NCBI RefSeq assembly: GCF_025602895.1
Contig: NW_026516343.1
Span: forward strand, 38,139 to 102,138
From: Polychytrium aggregatum
Taxonomy: Eukaryota; Chytridiomycota; Chytridiomycetes; Polychytriales
Length of the DNA stretch: 64,000 nt
Direction: 5' to 3'
How positions within the stretch are numbered: position 1 is the first letter of the stretch; the number at the start of each line of letters is the position of its first letter. Under the pieces are notes generated by a model, which saw only the letters and a program-made list of their open reading frames with translations, searched no databases and was not told the origin of the DNA. A program made the translations under genes and the position numbers. Below are positions 34,500 to 46,900 of the stretch, in pieces.

Positions 34500-35548
34500 G
34501 CAGCGACCGCATCCCAAGTAACCCTGTCGAGACCAACGGACGGATCCGATATCCACCCCCACGCTCTTGCCCACACCTTGGTCCTGTCCGCCGACTTGGT
34601 GCCGCTCCCACCGCATTCCCGCCCGCCCGCACCGGCCAAGACCCAGACCCAGACACAGCGGTTCACTTTGCATTCATACCTAGGCTGGCCCAACGTGCAT
34701 CTTTACAATCCCCCTCCCTCTGTATCATACTCTCCATAGTTCAAAATAAGCTCATCCGCGGTGCGGGTCTCTCCCTGTTGTACTGGTGTTGCTACGGAAT
34801 GGCTCGGCTCGGCTCGGCTCGGCTGCCCATTCAAGACGGTCGATTTGCGCGATCCACACTGCCCCGTCTTCCGCCTGGGCATCTCGGCCCTCCCTTGAGT
34901 ACCCCTATATCGAAACAGCGGCAGTTGGTCTCGGCCCGCCTGTGGTGGCTCTACCCCCATATCTAGAAAGGCAGCATCGTGCTGCCGATTCATTGGAGCG
35001 CAACTGCATCAGTCTCCGGCGATTCATGGAGACTGTCCCTGGTGCCGTGCTGCATCGTGCTCCGAGCGGCATGCCCAAACTCGCCTGTCGATCTTGGTCC
35101 CTGTGCTTCGTCTTCCTCCGTCCCCGCATCTCCCAGCAGCCGATCGGCGTCCTCGGGCGCTCGCTCATGCCCATCGCACGTGGCCCATGTCTTGTCGCTT
35201 GCCCGCGCTCAAATGCGCTCTCGCCCGTTCGCTCCGTTCCGTCGCTGGTTTTGTCCCATCTTCCCATCAACGCAAAAGATCCTCATACCGTCGTGCTTCG
35301 CGGCCCGTGCCCTCTTTCCCTGCCTCTCATTGAAGCCCGTCCCGCTCTTTCCAGATCCTAGAGTTCCCTCTCGTTCGTTCTCCGATCCTGCCCCCGTTTT
35401 TCTTTCAAGAGCCCGTGGTCCTTCTCCCAAACAGTCTTCCAGATCGCCCGCCCCTCCGCTTCAGACCCGGCAACATCCTCGATCAGGCTCGTTTACTTCC
35501 CCCCTCCTTTGTTCGTTCAGTCGTCAAACTCGATCGCACCAACCGTAA
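34500..35548. other. Intergenic, pyrimidine-rich
   Basis: Between two plus-strand genes. Contains a (GGCTC)n run at 34801-34824 and a long CT-rich stretch (35180-35540) that is probably the promoter/5' leader of the gene at 35549. No gene recognised. Confidence 0.5.
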
Positions 35549-37741
35549 ATGGCAGACATCCTTCCCCACCAAGTCCTTCCTGTTTTCGAAAGTGCTCACA
35601 CCGAGCCCAGAGCGGACCCTGCCCAGTTCGTTTCGATTGCAACGCCCCCTGTTGTTGACCTCGAGCTCGCGGACGTGGTCTTGGATCCTTTAATCGAGAC
35701 CTCGCATCCTCTCCAGCTGGATTTGTTGGAGAAGGAAGAGCAGCCGCTCGTCCTGCAAGAGTTGTCGGCCCTTGACGCTGATGGCGAGATCCAACACGAG
35801 CTCCAAGATCACTCGCCTGAAGACCCTCCGCAGCCCGTTGACGAGACTCCGTTCGAGTCCGGAATCGCGACCCAGTCGCAGACAGCTCTTGAGATCCGCG
35901 CCGACATCTCTGCTCTCTCCGAGGCGCCTGTCGAAGCTCACGAGCCAGCGGTGCTGCCCGAGCATCACGTCCCTGCTGCTGCCGAAGAGTCTACGTCTGC
36001 CCCGCTGTCGGACCCAGAGCCAAAGCCAACGTCGGTGGAGTCTCTGGCCAGCAGCACCGCCGAGACGGCGAAGCCGGCCAAGCGTCCCTCGGTTGTCGTG
36101 CCGCTGCATGCGGCCGACGAGCCCGCCCGTAATGGTGTCAAGACACCCACCCACATGATGCCGACTCTGAAGAGCCCCAAGAAGGCCCTGACCAGCAAGT
36201 CTTCGCCCAGCAAGTCTTCGCCCGGCAAGTCTTCGCCCGGCAAGTCTTCGCCCGGCAAGTCTTCGAATGCCGCAAAACTCACCAATGGCGACAAGGCCGT
36301 TCCCCAGGCTGCCAAGCCCAGGTCTCACGACTTGGTCGTTGCCCGGCTCTCGGTCGCCCGAAAGTCTGTGGCTGCTGGCGAGACCCCAAAGCCAAAGGAG
36401 GAAGCCAGACCCAAGACGCTCAAAGCTGCGACTCCAAAGCCAGTGTCGAGTCCGGCCAAGCCGACGTCGTCGTCTTCGTTAGGCAGTCCGGCTGCAGCCA
36501 AGCCCCGGAGCCCTGCCTCCCGAGTCAAGGCGACTCCCGAGAGCAAGCCCAAGGCGACTCCCGAAACCAAGCCCAAGGCGACTCCCGAAACCAAGCCCAA
36601 GTCGACTCTGGAAACCAAGCCCAAGTCGACTCTGGAGAGCAAGCCCAAAACGAGAAGCCCAGCCTCTTCGAGCCCTGCCACCCCCAAGAAGACCATCGCT
36701 TCGTCGGTCTCAGCCCCGGCCAAGAAGCCCACCGTCTCGACTCCTCCCTCTGCTCCCAAGACTCTTGCCAAACCCACCCGACCGCCGGTCTCGAGCCCCG
36801 CCCGAGGCTCCACCTTCGGAGGGTCTAAAAAACCCGTCAAGTCCAGCGCCCCTCCCGCCCCGGTTGTTGACCATGAGCGTGAGAACTCTCTGCTCAAAAT
36901 TCAAATCGAAAAGCTCAAGCTGGAGGTGGGTATCGACGGAGCTGTGCTGATGGCGCAAAAGAGTCTGTGCGCTGGGTGCAGACCCATCACATGTATCGGA
37001 CAGGCGGGATGGTGAAGCTCAGCGCACGGTTGTTGTTCCCGGACGGTGCTTTTGGGGTTTGAAACGCAATGCGAGGGGAGGCTGTTATCAGAGTGAGCAG
37101 TGAATGCAGGTGTCTGTTGATGCATACTGATGCGGATTGCCGCGCATTTGTTTCATCAGAATGCCGCGCTGTTGAAGAAAATCGAGGTCAGTGCGTGGTG
37201 GTGGAGAGGGATCGCGCGCCTCCACGGCTTGCTGCACGGAGCAACAGCGAGTCGATGGGTGCGCCGAACAAAGCGGTGCCAATACGAGGCTGTTGTCGGA
37301 AATAAGGGTGGTTTGGCGTCTGGGATGATAGTGATGCTGCTGAGGGCCCCATTTTGCAGCTGGGAGCGATTGCGACAGTGACAACAGCGATGATGACCGG
37401 GCGAGCGCGGCTGTGTGCATGGGGGGGGGGAGTTCACACGGCCCGGATCGCTTTGATGGATGCCAGATGGGTCCCAGCGCCGATATCTTCGTCGCCAACT
37501 AACCAACTCCCCGTTGCGGACAAACCCTCTTGACCAAACACGACGATACATGGCATGGACGCAGGCTCTGACACTCGCACAGACAAGCAGCAAGGACGCC
37601 GCGCCGGAAGAAACTCCTGACCAAGTGCACGAAGGTGCGGCTGTGGCCGCCGAGTCTCAGGAACCAACCCCAGCCGACGACAACGCCAGCATTTCCTCGG
37701 TCGTCGCTGTCGAGTCTGTGGTCGCGGCCGCCAGCTCTTGA
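35549..37741 (+). CDS. Disordered, repeat-rich basic protein with C-terminal coiled coil
   Basis: Three exons give 526 residues: 35549-36925, 37160-37186 (27 nt) and 37565-37741 (an alternative acceptor lies 18 bases further on). The first 200 residues are acidic and Pro-rich. Residues about 215-245 are KSSPGK-type repeats from a 15-base tandem unit (36187-36267). Residues about 325-370 are repeats of the type ATPETKPK from 24-base units (36529-36655). The rest up to residue 430 is Lys/Ser/Pro-rich. A short coiled coil, ERENSLLKIQIEKLKLE continuing into NAALLKKIE, spans the exon 1/2 junction; the last exon is acidic. Composition resembles microtubule- or nucleic-acid-binding tails, but no family was recognised. 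Confidence 0.65.
36187..36267 (+). repeat. 15-bp coding tandem repeat (KSSPG units)
   Basis: Five head-to-tail copies of a unit resembling AGCAAGTCTTCGCCC within the disordered protein gene; in frame, so copy number changes alter only repeat length. Confidence 0.85.
36529..36655 (+). repeat. 24-bp coding tandem repeat (TPETKPKA units)
   Basis: About five in-frame copies of a unit resembling ACTCCCGAAACCAAGCCC plus six bases, diverging toward STLESKPK at the 3' end. Confidence 0.85.
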
Positions 37742-37973
37742 TCAGCCTGGCCTCTTGTGCCACCGCCTTCTTCAATCCCTGTCTTGGGGTCCAGCATTCA
37801 TTGAATGCCTCTCTGTCGGTTTCCTACAACAATCATCTGCCTCAAACAACGACGGAGAGATCCCAAGCACTGTGGCGAGCTCACCCTTATATTTCATCCA
37901 GAGAAAGCGGGTGCGGGTGCGGGTGCGGGTGCGGGAGCGGGGGGGTGGCGGAAGAGCAACGGCCGTGCCCGCT
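37742..37973. other. Intergenic with (GGGTGC)n repeat
   Basis: Downstream of the coiled-coil gene; contains a hexamer repeat (GGGTGC, about five copies, 37907-37940) about 35 bases before the transposon end. Confidence 0.6.
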
Positions 37974-37975
37974 TA

Positions 37976-38603
37976 CAGTCAATCCAATAAAAATGGGACA
38001 CCCGTGATTTTGACGATTGATCAACTATTTTGCTACCCAATACAATCGCGCGCTGGCCATGACCATTCTGTGATTTGAATCAAGGACGCCATTGTGGGAA
38101 TCGCTTCCAGCTCAAGACGCGCTGGATGAGCACCACACCAAGTCCCAAGATCCCTGGGTTGGCTTCATTCCTGCAATACATTCGCCATGTGTTCGATGGA
38201 GACATGTTGGAGAAACAGCTGTACTTCAGCCTGACCCAGCGACGGCGGTTCAAGCGACTCGATCTCCAGGTGTGCTCACATTGTCGGGAAGCCAAGCGAC
38301 TCGAGAAGGTCGAGCATCTTGATATCGAGAAACCACACTTTGTCCGGAGCTGTGCAAGCTGCCATACGCTGTGGGATCGAGACATCAATGCCTTACGGAA
38401 CATGATCTCGGTATGCCAGTCGATCATCGCCACAGGAGATCGGCCATGTGTATTCAAGACTGTGCTTCCCGAACCAACCAAAACCACTCGATTGCCAACG
38501 AAGACAGGAGTGCAATGCCATGGCCTACCCGCTGGGCCTACAAGTCAGTCAGCGGGCTTCAGAAGCCAGAAAGTGACTGTCCCGTTTCTTTCTGGACCGA
38601 CCG
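37976..38603 (+). mobile_element. TA-flanked TIR element with Fanzor 3' fragment (copy 2)
   Basis: The left end is CAGTCAATCCAATAAAAATG preceded by TA (37974-37975). The right end is the imperfect inverse, CATTT-like inner part then CTGGACCGACCG, followed by TA (38604-38605). Length is 628 bases. TA at both borders and CAGT ends fit Tc1/mariner-type transposition. The inner left end continues GGGACACC, also the core of the terminal repeats of the short elements at 27.0 and 57.9 kb, tying the two groups together. It encodes the readable C terminus of a Fanzor-like protein. Confidence 0.72.
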
Positions 38604-38614
38604 TATGTTTCTGA
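38129..38614 (+). pseudogene. Fanzor (eukaryotic TnpB-like nuclease) C-terminal fragment
   Basis: An open frame (upstream Met at 38075) carries IPGLASFLQYIRHVFDG, then a zinc-finger core CSHC and CASC separated by 22 residues, immediately followed by WDRDINALRNMISV. Two CxxC pairs followed by DRDxNAxxN is the hallmark of the C-terminal zinc finger plus RuvC-III motif of TnpB and Fanzor nucleases (family knowledge). The acidic RuvC-III residue is present. RuvC-I, RuvC-II and the wedge/REC parts are absent; only about 180 residues remain, so the protein cannot be an active RNA-guided nuclease. Reading frame past the RuvC-III motif is open into the right end of the element. Confidence 0.72.
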
Positions 38615-39245
38615 TAACAAACGGGTGTCCCCTCTCCTTTCCCTGACAACAAAAAATGCAACACCAATAAAAAAAAAAAGAGAGTGTGCGAGGGGACCAC
38701 AAAAAGAAAGTGAATTGTACCGGAGCAAGAATAAAAGAAAAGGACACGTCCGAATGCACACGATAGATTCCTTCCCGATCCGTTGGCGATGGTTCTCTCA
38801 CCAAGATCCCTCCAATGTTGGACGACTCCCCTGAGGCCCTCAACGCTCGAGGGACTCGCGGTGTCTGCTGATGGGGATTATGTTTTGTTGAGGCTGGCAT
38901 GCCACAAACTTCATCGTGTACATATAGACAGAAAAAAAGGAGGAAGGGAACGAACAGCACAGCAGCGGCGGAGAGGCGAGGGAGGGCAAGTGCCGGGGCC
39001 ATGTACATTCGGTAGTTGGCCATAGTGGCGGTGGTGGTGGTGGTGGTTGGGGTGGAGACGATGCCTGGGCCAGCCTCAGCATCCACAACCATAAAGACGA
39101 CTCTGACGAGTCGTTCGAGAGAAGCAGGAGGAGAATCCAAGGAGTCTGCATACACGACAGGACAGACACTCATCGCAACTTTATGATATATGCATTTTGA
39201 GGGGAGAGGAGAGAAACGAAAGGACGGAAATGCAAACGGACGAAC

Positions 39246-39277
<32 letters not shown>

Positions 39278-39398
39278 AGAGAAAGAGAGCGCAAAGAAAG
39301 CGAGCGGAGGGAGGGCGAGGGAAAGAATGATGGAGGCTGCTGTAACTGCGAGGGTCACGGCCAGAGTCCTCTGTTGCTGATCGAGTCCGCGGCTCGAA
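38606..39398. other. Intergenic with GA-rich and GGT repeats
   Basis: Holds a GTGGCG/GGT run (39024-39053) and a long purine tract of GA/GAAA repeats (39247-39325) in front of the phosphatase stop codon. Poly-A-like runs near 38660-38750. No gene supported. Confidence 0.55.
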
Positions 39399-42300
39399 TT
39401 AGTTGGTGACTATTGACGCGTGGTTGGCATTCTCGCCAAGGCTGCCTGGTGCTGGGGCCGGGCTCGGCACGGGGCTCTCGGTCCTTCTCCTTCGCACCAG
39501 GACTGGGTCAGGCAGTCTGCAGGCAATCACCGATCTGGTGCAAATGGCGTGGGAGGGAATCAGTCGATGCAATCGCAACCGTACATGGGACACATCGATA
39601 TCGTCGCTCGCTCGCATCGGCCGGAGGGAGAGGATCGATGTGCAGTCGAGCAGCCACATGGCACAGCGAGACATGACACAGCGAGACATGGCACAGCGAG
39701 ACATGGCAGAACAAGAATGGCTGCACAACATGCCCAGGGCCTTACCGATCATCGCGCAGCCACTTCATGTATTCCTTCAGTTCATCGACGACCTTGGCGG
39801 CGCTCTCCTGGTTGCGGATGATGATCGACTGGAAGTCATCCTTGCACTTGGAGTAGTAGCGGATGACGCCATCGGAGGCCAGGACCACCATCTTGAGATG
39901 GGCCGTGGGAATGCGGGTCGTTTCCGGGGTCCGCAGGAGACCGGCAACGCCGTTCATCTTGTTGCTGGCTCCCAGGCTGCGGATGGATGCCAGCAGAATC
40001 TGAGACACCGATTCCTTCTGCAAGGTTCGGGATGACGCAGGGTAGCAAGTCGTTAGATGATCTGTGGTAACGAGACTCGCACGGCCATGCCGGATGAGGG
40101 GTATCGGCTGGGCATGTGATGCGTCACAGCCATACAAGCACCGGTGCAAGCACTTACGCTCTGGAGAAGGGACACGTGCTTGCACAGGAACTTCCAGTTC
40201 GGTCGGCCGCGGATAAATCCCCTCAACTCATCATAGGTAAAGTCCTCGACGTTGACGTGGTGCAGCTCCTCGAGGTTCTCGATGCTCTCGAACCAGTACT
40301 TGGCCTCCTCCTTGTTGCCGTTCGACACGCAGCTGCTGTTGCTGTAGCTGAAGTTGCTCGCGTTGGGGTCCATTGCAACGGCATCTGAGGATTCCTGCGT
40401 GGGGCTGCCCTGTGACTTGAGCGAATAGCCCGACTGGCGGCGGATGCGATCAATGGTGGGTTGGGCAGCGTTTTCAGAGCTGTTGCGGCGGAACGTGATG
40501 TCGCGGTCGTCCTCGGTGTTGAACGAAGGGTTCTGGCTTTCAGAGATCCTGCGCTGTTTGCTGCGGCGCAACTCTCTCTCCTGGAGATAGGCCATTCTCA
40601 AGAGGTAGCGGCGGTTGAGTTCCTCCCGGAAGGCAATCAGCTCGTCAATGAAGGCGTTGTAGACCTGAAGAGAAGGGATGGAAGAAGCATGTTTAGCGAG
40701 CAGACCGAACACGGCAGCAAACCTCGAACCGGCAGCAGGAGTCGCCGAGCCAATGGACAGCAACTCAAGCGGGCAGCCAAAGCAAGGAGCCGGGCAACGG
40801 ATGATGGGGATACAGCAGATCAATGTGGCGGCGACAGAGACACTGACCTCTGCGTCATACATGGAGTCACCCAGCGTTCCGAACACATTCAATGCAGACA
40901 TGCCCAGACGAATGTCGTCAAATTCTAATGGCGGGTCCACACGCTGGTTCTGTGGCTGAGGCTCGTCTTCCATCAAAAGCTCACTCTTGGACTCGTCCGA
41001 CTCGACGACTTCACCATTGGCATCGGGCGAAAACGACGCCGACAGAGGCGAGGGCTTTGTTGTGGCCGAGGTCGATGGAGCCGGGACAGGGTGAGGAACG
41101 GGGGCGTGAGTCTGCACCGACGAAGAAGCCGGGGCCTGAGCGGGTGCGGTAGCATCGGCAGGGATTGGGAGCGAAGCCGGAGCTGGAGCTGGAGCCGGGG
41201 CTGGAGCTGAAGCCGGAGCTTGGGGAGGCACCTCCTGTTCGAGAATAGTCGGAAGCGACTGAGGCGATGATGACAGCGGCGTCTCGTTGGAAGACGACGC
41301 ATCCGGGACGGAAACGGCGGCTTGGGGAGCCGACAGACTGAGGCGGCGACTCTCGACCTCAGACTCGAGCTCGATGGTTCCGCTAGTTTCATGGTGTGTC
41401 GAGTGGGTATTTGCGTCTTCGCTCTGCTCAGGGATGGGTTGGTTGGCTGTGGGATGGACATATACAATGTTGCTGTCGTTGGCCCGCTGGGCAACGGTTC
41501 GGAGACACTGCTCCTTGATCTCGGGCCGGGTGACCAAGTAGTAAATGTTGGCTTCTGGGTTGTCCTTCACCAAGACAAAGAAGATGTTGCTCCGAATCAG
41601 ATAGTCGTGGATCTGAGGGTTCTCGGCATCGTGCTCCTTGAAGAGAATGTCCGGACGATCCTCATGGCGCTTCCAGGTCAGGATGGGCGAGTCGCCAAGC
41701 ATGGCAAAATAGGTGTAGGTCGGGGTGAACAGAACGACCGAGGCGGTTGCGCCCGAAGCAAAGTCGTTCTGCGGACGGCATGGAATCAGAAAGATAGCTC
41801 GGTCAGCAAGCATAGTTAGATGGGCACAGCGATAGGACAAAGTCAGGGGCGATCTAGACTTGGGGTTTTAGAGCAGCCTTGCAGCTGGACAAGAATGTGT
41901 GGGTGGGGGCGCCATACCGATGGGGGCTCGGGCTCGTATTTATCACAGAGCAGCAGCTCACGATGGACGCTGTGGTAGGTCTCGATCAAAGCTCGCTGAT
42001 AATCGCCCTTCTTGAAGCTCTCGTTGCCACAGAGCTCAAAGGGGAATCGGTACTGCAGGAAGGAGGACGCCGTTTTACCACAGTGGCCGTCGAACACTGG
42101 ATGAAAATCAGACCAAACAAAGCACGGTGATAAGCAAACGGCAGAGCGACGAGACTCGGGGTGGATGGCTAATGCTGCAGCAGACACAGCAACCGAGCGG
42201 TGGAGAGCCGAATGAAACAGGGCGCAGCACAGCAAAGCGAATGTGGTGCTGGGAGTCGATCGACAGCTCCATAACATCCCCGAGCAATGTGGGAGGGGCC

Positions 42301-43188
42301 GCTCCACAGGAGAATCGTCCACACACAGGCCCGAGAGCCACTCCCAACAGCAGCGATCGCGAGTGAGCAGCAACATGCCCGCAAAGCGAGAGGCGAGCAG
42401 TTGCACCACATGTAACCATCACACCCATACATCCCACGCACACATTCACACGTGTATCAAACGGAAATGGCACATCCGCGGGCACTCGGGGACAGGGGAC
42501 AGGGGACAGCAGACAGGAGACAGGGGATTTGGCTCCAGGCCCTGAACATACCACAGTAGAGTTTGAACTTGTCCAGCTCCGGCGGTTGGAAGTAGGTTGA
42601 ATCCGATGGGGAATGGGAGAGGTCGAGATCGCCCATGGTGCGGATGGACGAGGCGCTGGACTTGTTGCGAGTCATGAAGATCGAGTGCTTGGAGCCGGCG
42701 CCCCGCAGGAAGCTGAATCGCGAGCTGACCGACGCCGCGGTCGACGGAGGGCGGATGGACTCGGCGTCGGCCAAGGTGCTGGCGGCCGACTGCTGTGCGT
42801 TGGCCCTCTGGGAGAAAGTGGGGTCGAAGGCAATGTGGGTGTTGAAGGGCTTGAGGTCCAGCTCGTCCTCCTTGGCCAGCGGCGGGATGATGAAGGGATG
42901 GTCCGAAGGAGGACTGGGTTTGGAGCGGTCGCCGAACTGGGTGAGGTCGTACTCGTCGTAGTGCTCTCGGACAAAGGTCTCCAGGTCCTCGATGTTGACA
43001 ATGCGGTCCTCCTTGGAGGGCGACATGAAGGCCCCCGAGCCCTGACAAAAGACATGCGACTGGAAGTTGGCCAGCTTGGACTTGAGGTTGATGGACGAGC
43101 GCCGGCCCTGCAGCTTCTCCCACAGGGTTTTGGCGTTGTCGCTCACGTTCCGGGAGGCTTCCGAGAGCGACCGGGTGATTCTCTTCAT
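39399..43188 (-). CDS. PP2C-family (PPM) protein phosphatase, divergent
   Basis: Six exons close in phase to 877 residues: 43188-42552, 42096-41918, 41768-40848, 40664-40158, 40017-39746 and 39516-39399. PPM motifs appear in order: VFDGHCG (about 213-219) with its metal-binding Asp, SGATASVVLF, AMLGDSPILTW, SALNVFGTLGD, VVLASDGVIRYY (Asp present) and a terminal ASIVTN. The usual last motif DN(x)T/S is instead ENANHAS, so one metal ligand looks replaced, and GHGG is GHCG. A long Ala/Pro/Ser insertion (about 370-560) splits the catalytic domain, with a second polar insertion around 600-700. It may be a low-activity or specialised phosphatase. Mg/Mn-dependent Ser/Thr phosphatase activity is family knowledge; partners are unknown. 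Confidence 0.8.
39659..39708. repeat. 15-bp tandem repeat in phosphatase intron
   Basis: Three to four copies of GGCACAGCGAGACAT-like units within the last intron of the phosphatase gene. Confidence 0.8.
42487..42530. repeat. (GGGGACA)n repeat next to a donor site
   Basis: Five to six imperfect 7-base units inside intron 1 of the phosphatase gene, starting about 20 bases past its GTATGT donor. Confidence 0.8.
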
Positions 43189-43975
43189 GTTGGAGGACAG
43201 GGCGGCGGATGGAACGGGGGCCCACGGATGGGCGAGATAAGCGGGAGGCGGGTTTGGGTCAGAGAGACCAGGGCGCTGCTGGCGAGCAAGCGAGCGGTCG
43301 ATATCCGGATGACGGAGGAGGGGGATGGAAGGCAAACGAGGCGAGATTGGGAGAGCGTTTTCTTTTCGGCGACGAGGCGGCCCAGAGAAGCGGGAGCGTG
43401 TGTGTGTGCGCTGTGTGTGTGTGGCTGTGGCCGGCTGCTGGAGACGGTGGGGACAGTGGCGACTGTGGCGGCGAACGGGGGGCGGCGGCCATGGGGCGGC
43501 GGTGGAGCGACTGTGAAGCGACTGTTGGGGCTGTGTGGGGACTGTGGCGGGCGGACAGAGCAAAAAAGGCAAGATGAAGGCGCCGCGAACAACGGCGCAA
43601 GTAGCCCCGACAGGAGACGCGCGTCGCTGCACGACTTGTGCCACTCTTCCATGTCGCACCAACGCGCACGCACTCTGTGGCAACAACGGCGCTGTTCCTG
43701 GCAGGGGCTATTATTGGCTGCTTGCTGGCCACTTGCTGGCTGCTTGCTGCGCGAACACTGCAGCGCGCCGCGCCGCCCACGTCGCACACGGTCGCACGCC
43801 ATGATGCGCGGTCTCCTGCTGGCAGCCGTCCTTTGTGGCGCCTATATGTGCTGCGCATAGCACCGCCACGGCACCGCCACCACCACGGATACATGCCGAT
43901 GTGCTTTCGCGTTATTGATCAATTGCAACCACCTCCACATTCACGTCCACCTCCACACCCACCCCCACCCCACAT
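43189..43975. other. Intergenic upstream of phosphatase gene
   Basis: Promoter/leader of the phosphatase gene and 3' region of the receptor gene. GT-rich simple sequence at 43395-43440 and a TGCTTGCTGGCCACTTGCTG-type repeat at about 43715-43750. No gene supported. Confidence 0.5.
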
Positions 43976-46900
43976 TCACATTCTCAGCACGGACTTGAGG
44001 GTATCGGCTGCGTGCTCGCGCATTTCGAGCAGGTACTTTTCGTGGCCGTTTGAGAGAGACCAGAGCGTGTGTCCGTCCGCTGCCCTGTACTTGACGCCTG
44101 TCGACTGCACAGAGCTCATATGCACGTCGGGCACGATCATGCTGGATGCCACATCGATGGCCAAGTCGAAGCTGTCGACAATCCCCCGGGTGCTTGTCTG
44201 TCGAAGGAGACGGCCGCATGAGTACCAGGGATAGATAACAGCAGGACTCCCCCGCATATCGACGCACTCTCAAGTTGCTTACGTTCGTAAACACCAAATG
44301 CTCGCCCTCGACAACGTAGAGATCGCAGCGCTTGGCGGAACCGTGCTGCTTATACCGGGTCGCCTCGTAAACCGTCACCGAGAAGAAGGCCAGGGAATGC
44401 ACCGTCGAATCCTCGCCCTTTGTGGCCGCCTGCAGCGCTGCCTTGCGGAACACTGGCGCCGACTGGGCAAACTTCTTCTTGATATCGACATCTTCGCTTT
44501 CATTCTTCTTTCTCCCCAGTATGGCCACCAGCACAAACGGGCCGACGAGTGGAGTTCCAGCGAGAGCCATCATCAAGTTGAAGATCACATACACCGTCAC
44601 GTACGGCAGCATCCCCATGAAGATGCTAAACACCAGATACACCAGTAGCAGGTTGCTGATCCCATGAGCGTATTGCGTCGCGCGTCGAAGCATGGGAAGT
44701 GGATTGATAATCAGTGCCAGTTGGAAGTTTCCGGCGTGCCAGTGACTCACCGATGAGCGTCCGATCCGATGAAACGCACTGGCCATAGCCAACGGCAAAG
44801 ATACTGTGGCTGTCACTCACATCGCAGCGAAGAACACAAACTTTCCCTCGTTGCTGAAAACGTGTCACAAAGACCTGGTCAGCGCAGCTGTCAAACTGCC
44901 AAAGCCCGTTTCCGTGGCATCAATCGCCATACATCCGGGTGATGGATCCCCTCGCATCACAAACGTGCGCGCGCACATCCATAGCACCATACCAGTACGA
45001 TCGACTGTTGCGATATTTGAATGCATAGTACGTCTCGATCGCCAGAGCCAAGACATTCGCGACCATCAACACCGTCGTAATGGCCATTTGAACCGGCCTG
45101 TGGGAACCACAGACGATCAGGACGTCAAACTCGGTGGCATAGATGTGGTACAGCGCCGGCATCATCGGCTCCACAAACTCCTGGCTGATTGATATGATCT
45201 AGATCAAGAGGTTGAGAAAAAAAACCCCCCGGGCAAGAAGTAAAGCGCCAAGTCAGTGCTCAAGCGGACGCTTGGTCATCCAGCGCCAGCCAAAGCGCAT
45301 CGATGAGAAATGGGCCCTGGCTTACAAAGTTGGCGATGAATGCAATGGCGAATATCGCTACAGGAAGGCCGGAAACAATCCTTGTCTCGCTCATCCGTTT
45401 GCTTTTCTTTGTCTGATGGCAACCTGAGACGATCGGTGAGCATCAACACGTTAGCGATCGCAGTAACCATCAACGATTCCGTCAGCGGCGATCAATGACG
45501 GCGGACTGCCACATCTACAGCCGATTCTCGGTCCCCATGGCGGTTGGTTTGCGCACATTTATCCAGCACTCTTTACTTACGCCAGACCCACGAAAGTACA
45601 GAACTGCACAAGCGAAAGCGAGATCCAAGGTCACTGTTAGTGGCGCTGCCGGTGACAAATGCTCCGTGGTGATCATCACAGAGTATCAAAGGCAGACGGT
45701 ATACCTGTGCATGAACGCAAGCTGGACATTGTTCAGTATATACGTGTAGAAGATGCATTGAGGCCGATCGGGAATCAGCAGCTCGCACAACGAGCCTATC
45801 CCGCAAGTGATCAGGAACCCACTCACTGATGTCGGAGGAAAGAGGAAAGAGGAAGGAGAAAACGATATTCAGTTCGACACACGATGTTGTTGCACACGAA
45901 TGAGTTGGGTGGTTGAGTATGGACCGATGCATAGCCGATCGATGGTCACCGATCACGGTGGAGTCAATCGTCCCTGGTTGTGTCTGTTCACATGCCATCC
46001 TCCGTATCCATCCTGCGTGCTTACCGCTGGTCAAGTGCATCAGATTGAAGTGCCCGAGATTTGGGCTCTGGATAATCGACAGGTATATGGCATATGCCAA
46101 TACCCCCACGCCAACGAACAGAGCAATGAACGAGAAAAATGCCACCCAGCCGGCGAGCTGAGTGCCCCAGACAACATTCAGGATGTTCAAAGGTGGATAG
46201 TCCGTTGGCATGACCAGGAGCGGGCTGCTTTTGTTGTTCACCGAGGCGCCAAACGTTGTCGTGTTGTAAAAGTTGACATAGGTGCGAGAAGGGTCGGTTT
46301 TGTGCACCTTGACCAAAGCTTCAAGACTCAAGCTATTGTTGGACTGGTCGCATCGATTGAATGTTAGCGGGCCATATGTCCTGCCTTCTCCAATCTCCTT
46401 TCGTCGTGCGCGGGTGCTTACCTTGCTGTAAACGTTGTACAGACTTCACGACGAGATGATTGTGGAGTGAGACATTGGTCCGATGGGAAGAGGTATATCA
46501 TTGAATTGAATCGTTTTGGCTCAAGGCTTACCCGGACGTGCGGCTTCCATCAGCTTTGGTTCATATGATGTTCGAGATGCAGCGCCGGGGTGGTGAGCCA
46601 AATGGATGCTCGTATCGCGTCGTCAAAACAGCAGTACCGCTTCTGCACACGCCAGCCGCTTCTGGAACAGCAACACATTTTCCACCACCTACCGTCAAAG
46701 GTGATTGTGCCTGTCGCGCCAGGCACGGTAAAGTTCAAAAAGTACCCAGGAGCCAGTACATTGGTGCTGATGCGATTGGCCAAGATATCATCCAGGCTGT
46801 ATCCGATGCTAAGCAACTTCAGCCACACGCAAACGAATACGGGTGAGCAGACACACAAAGCTGCGATCGACGGCACCGATTGACCAAGCATCTCAAGCGG

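Noticed and set aside
42613-43860. 415-residue plus-strand frame opposite the phosphatase start
   Set aside because: Antisense to exon 1 of the PP2C gene; composition is Gly/Arg/Ala-biased with no domain.
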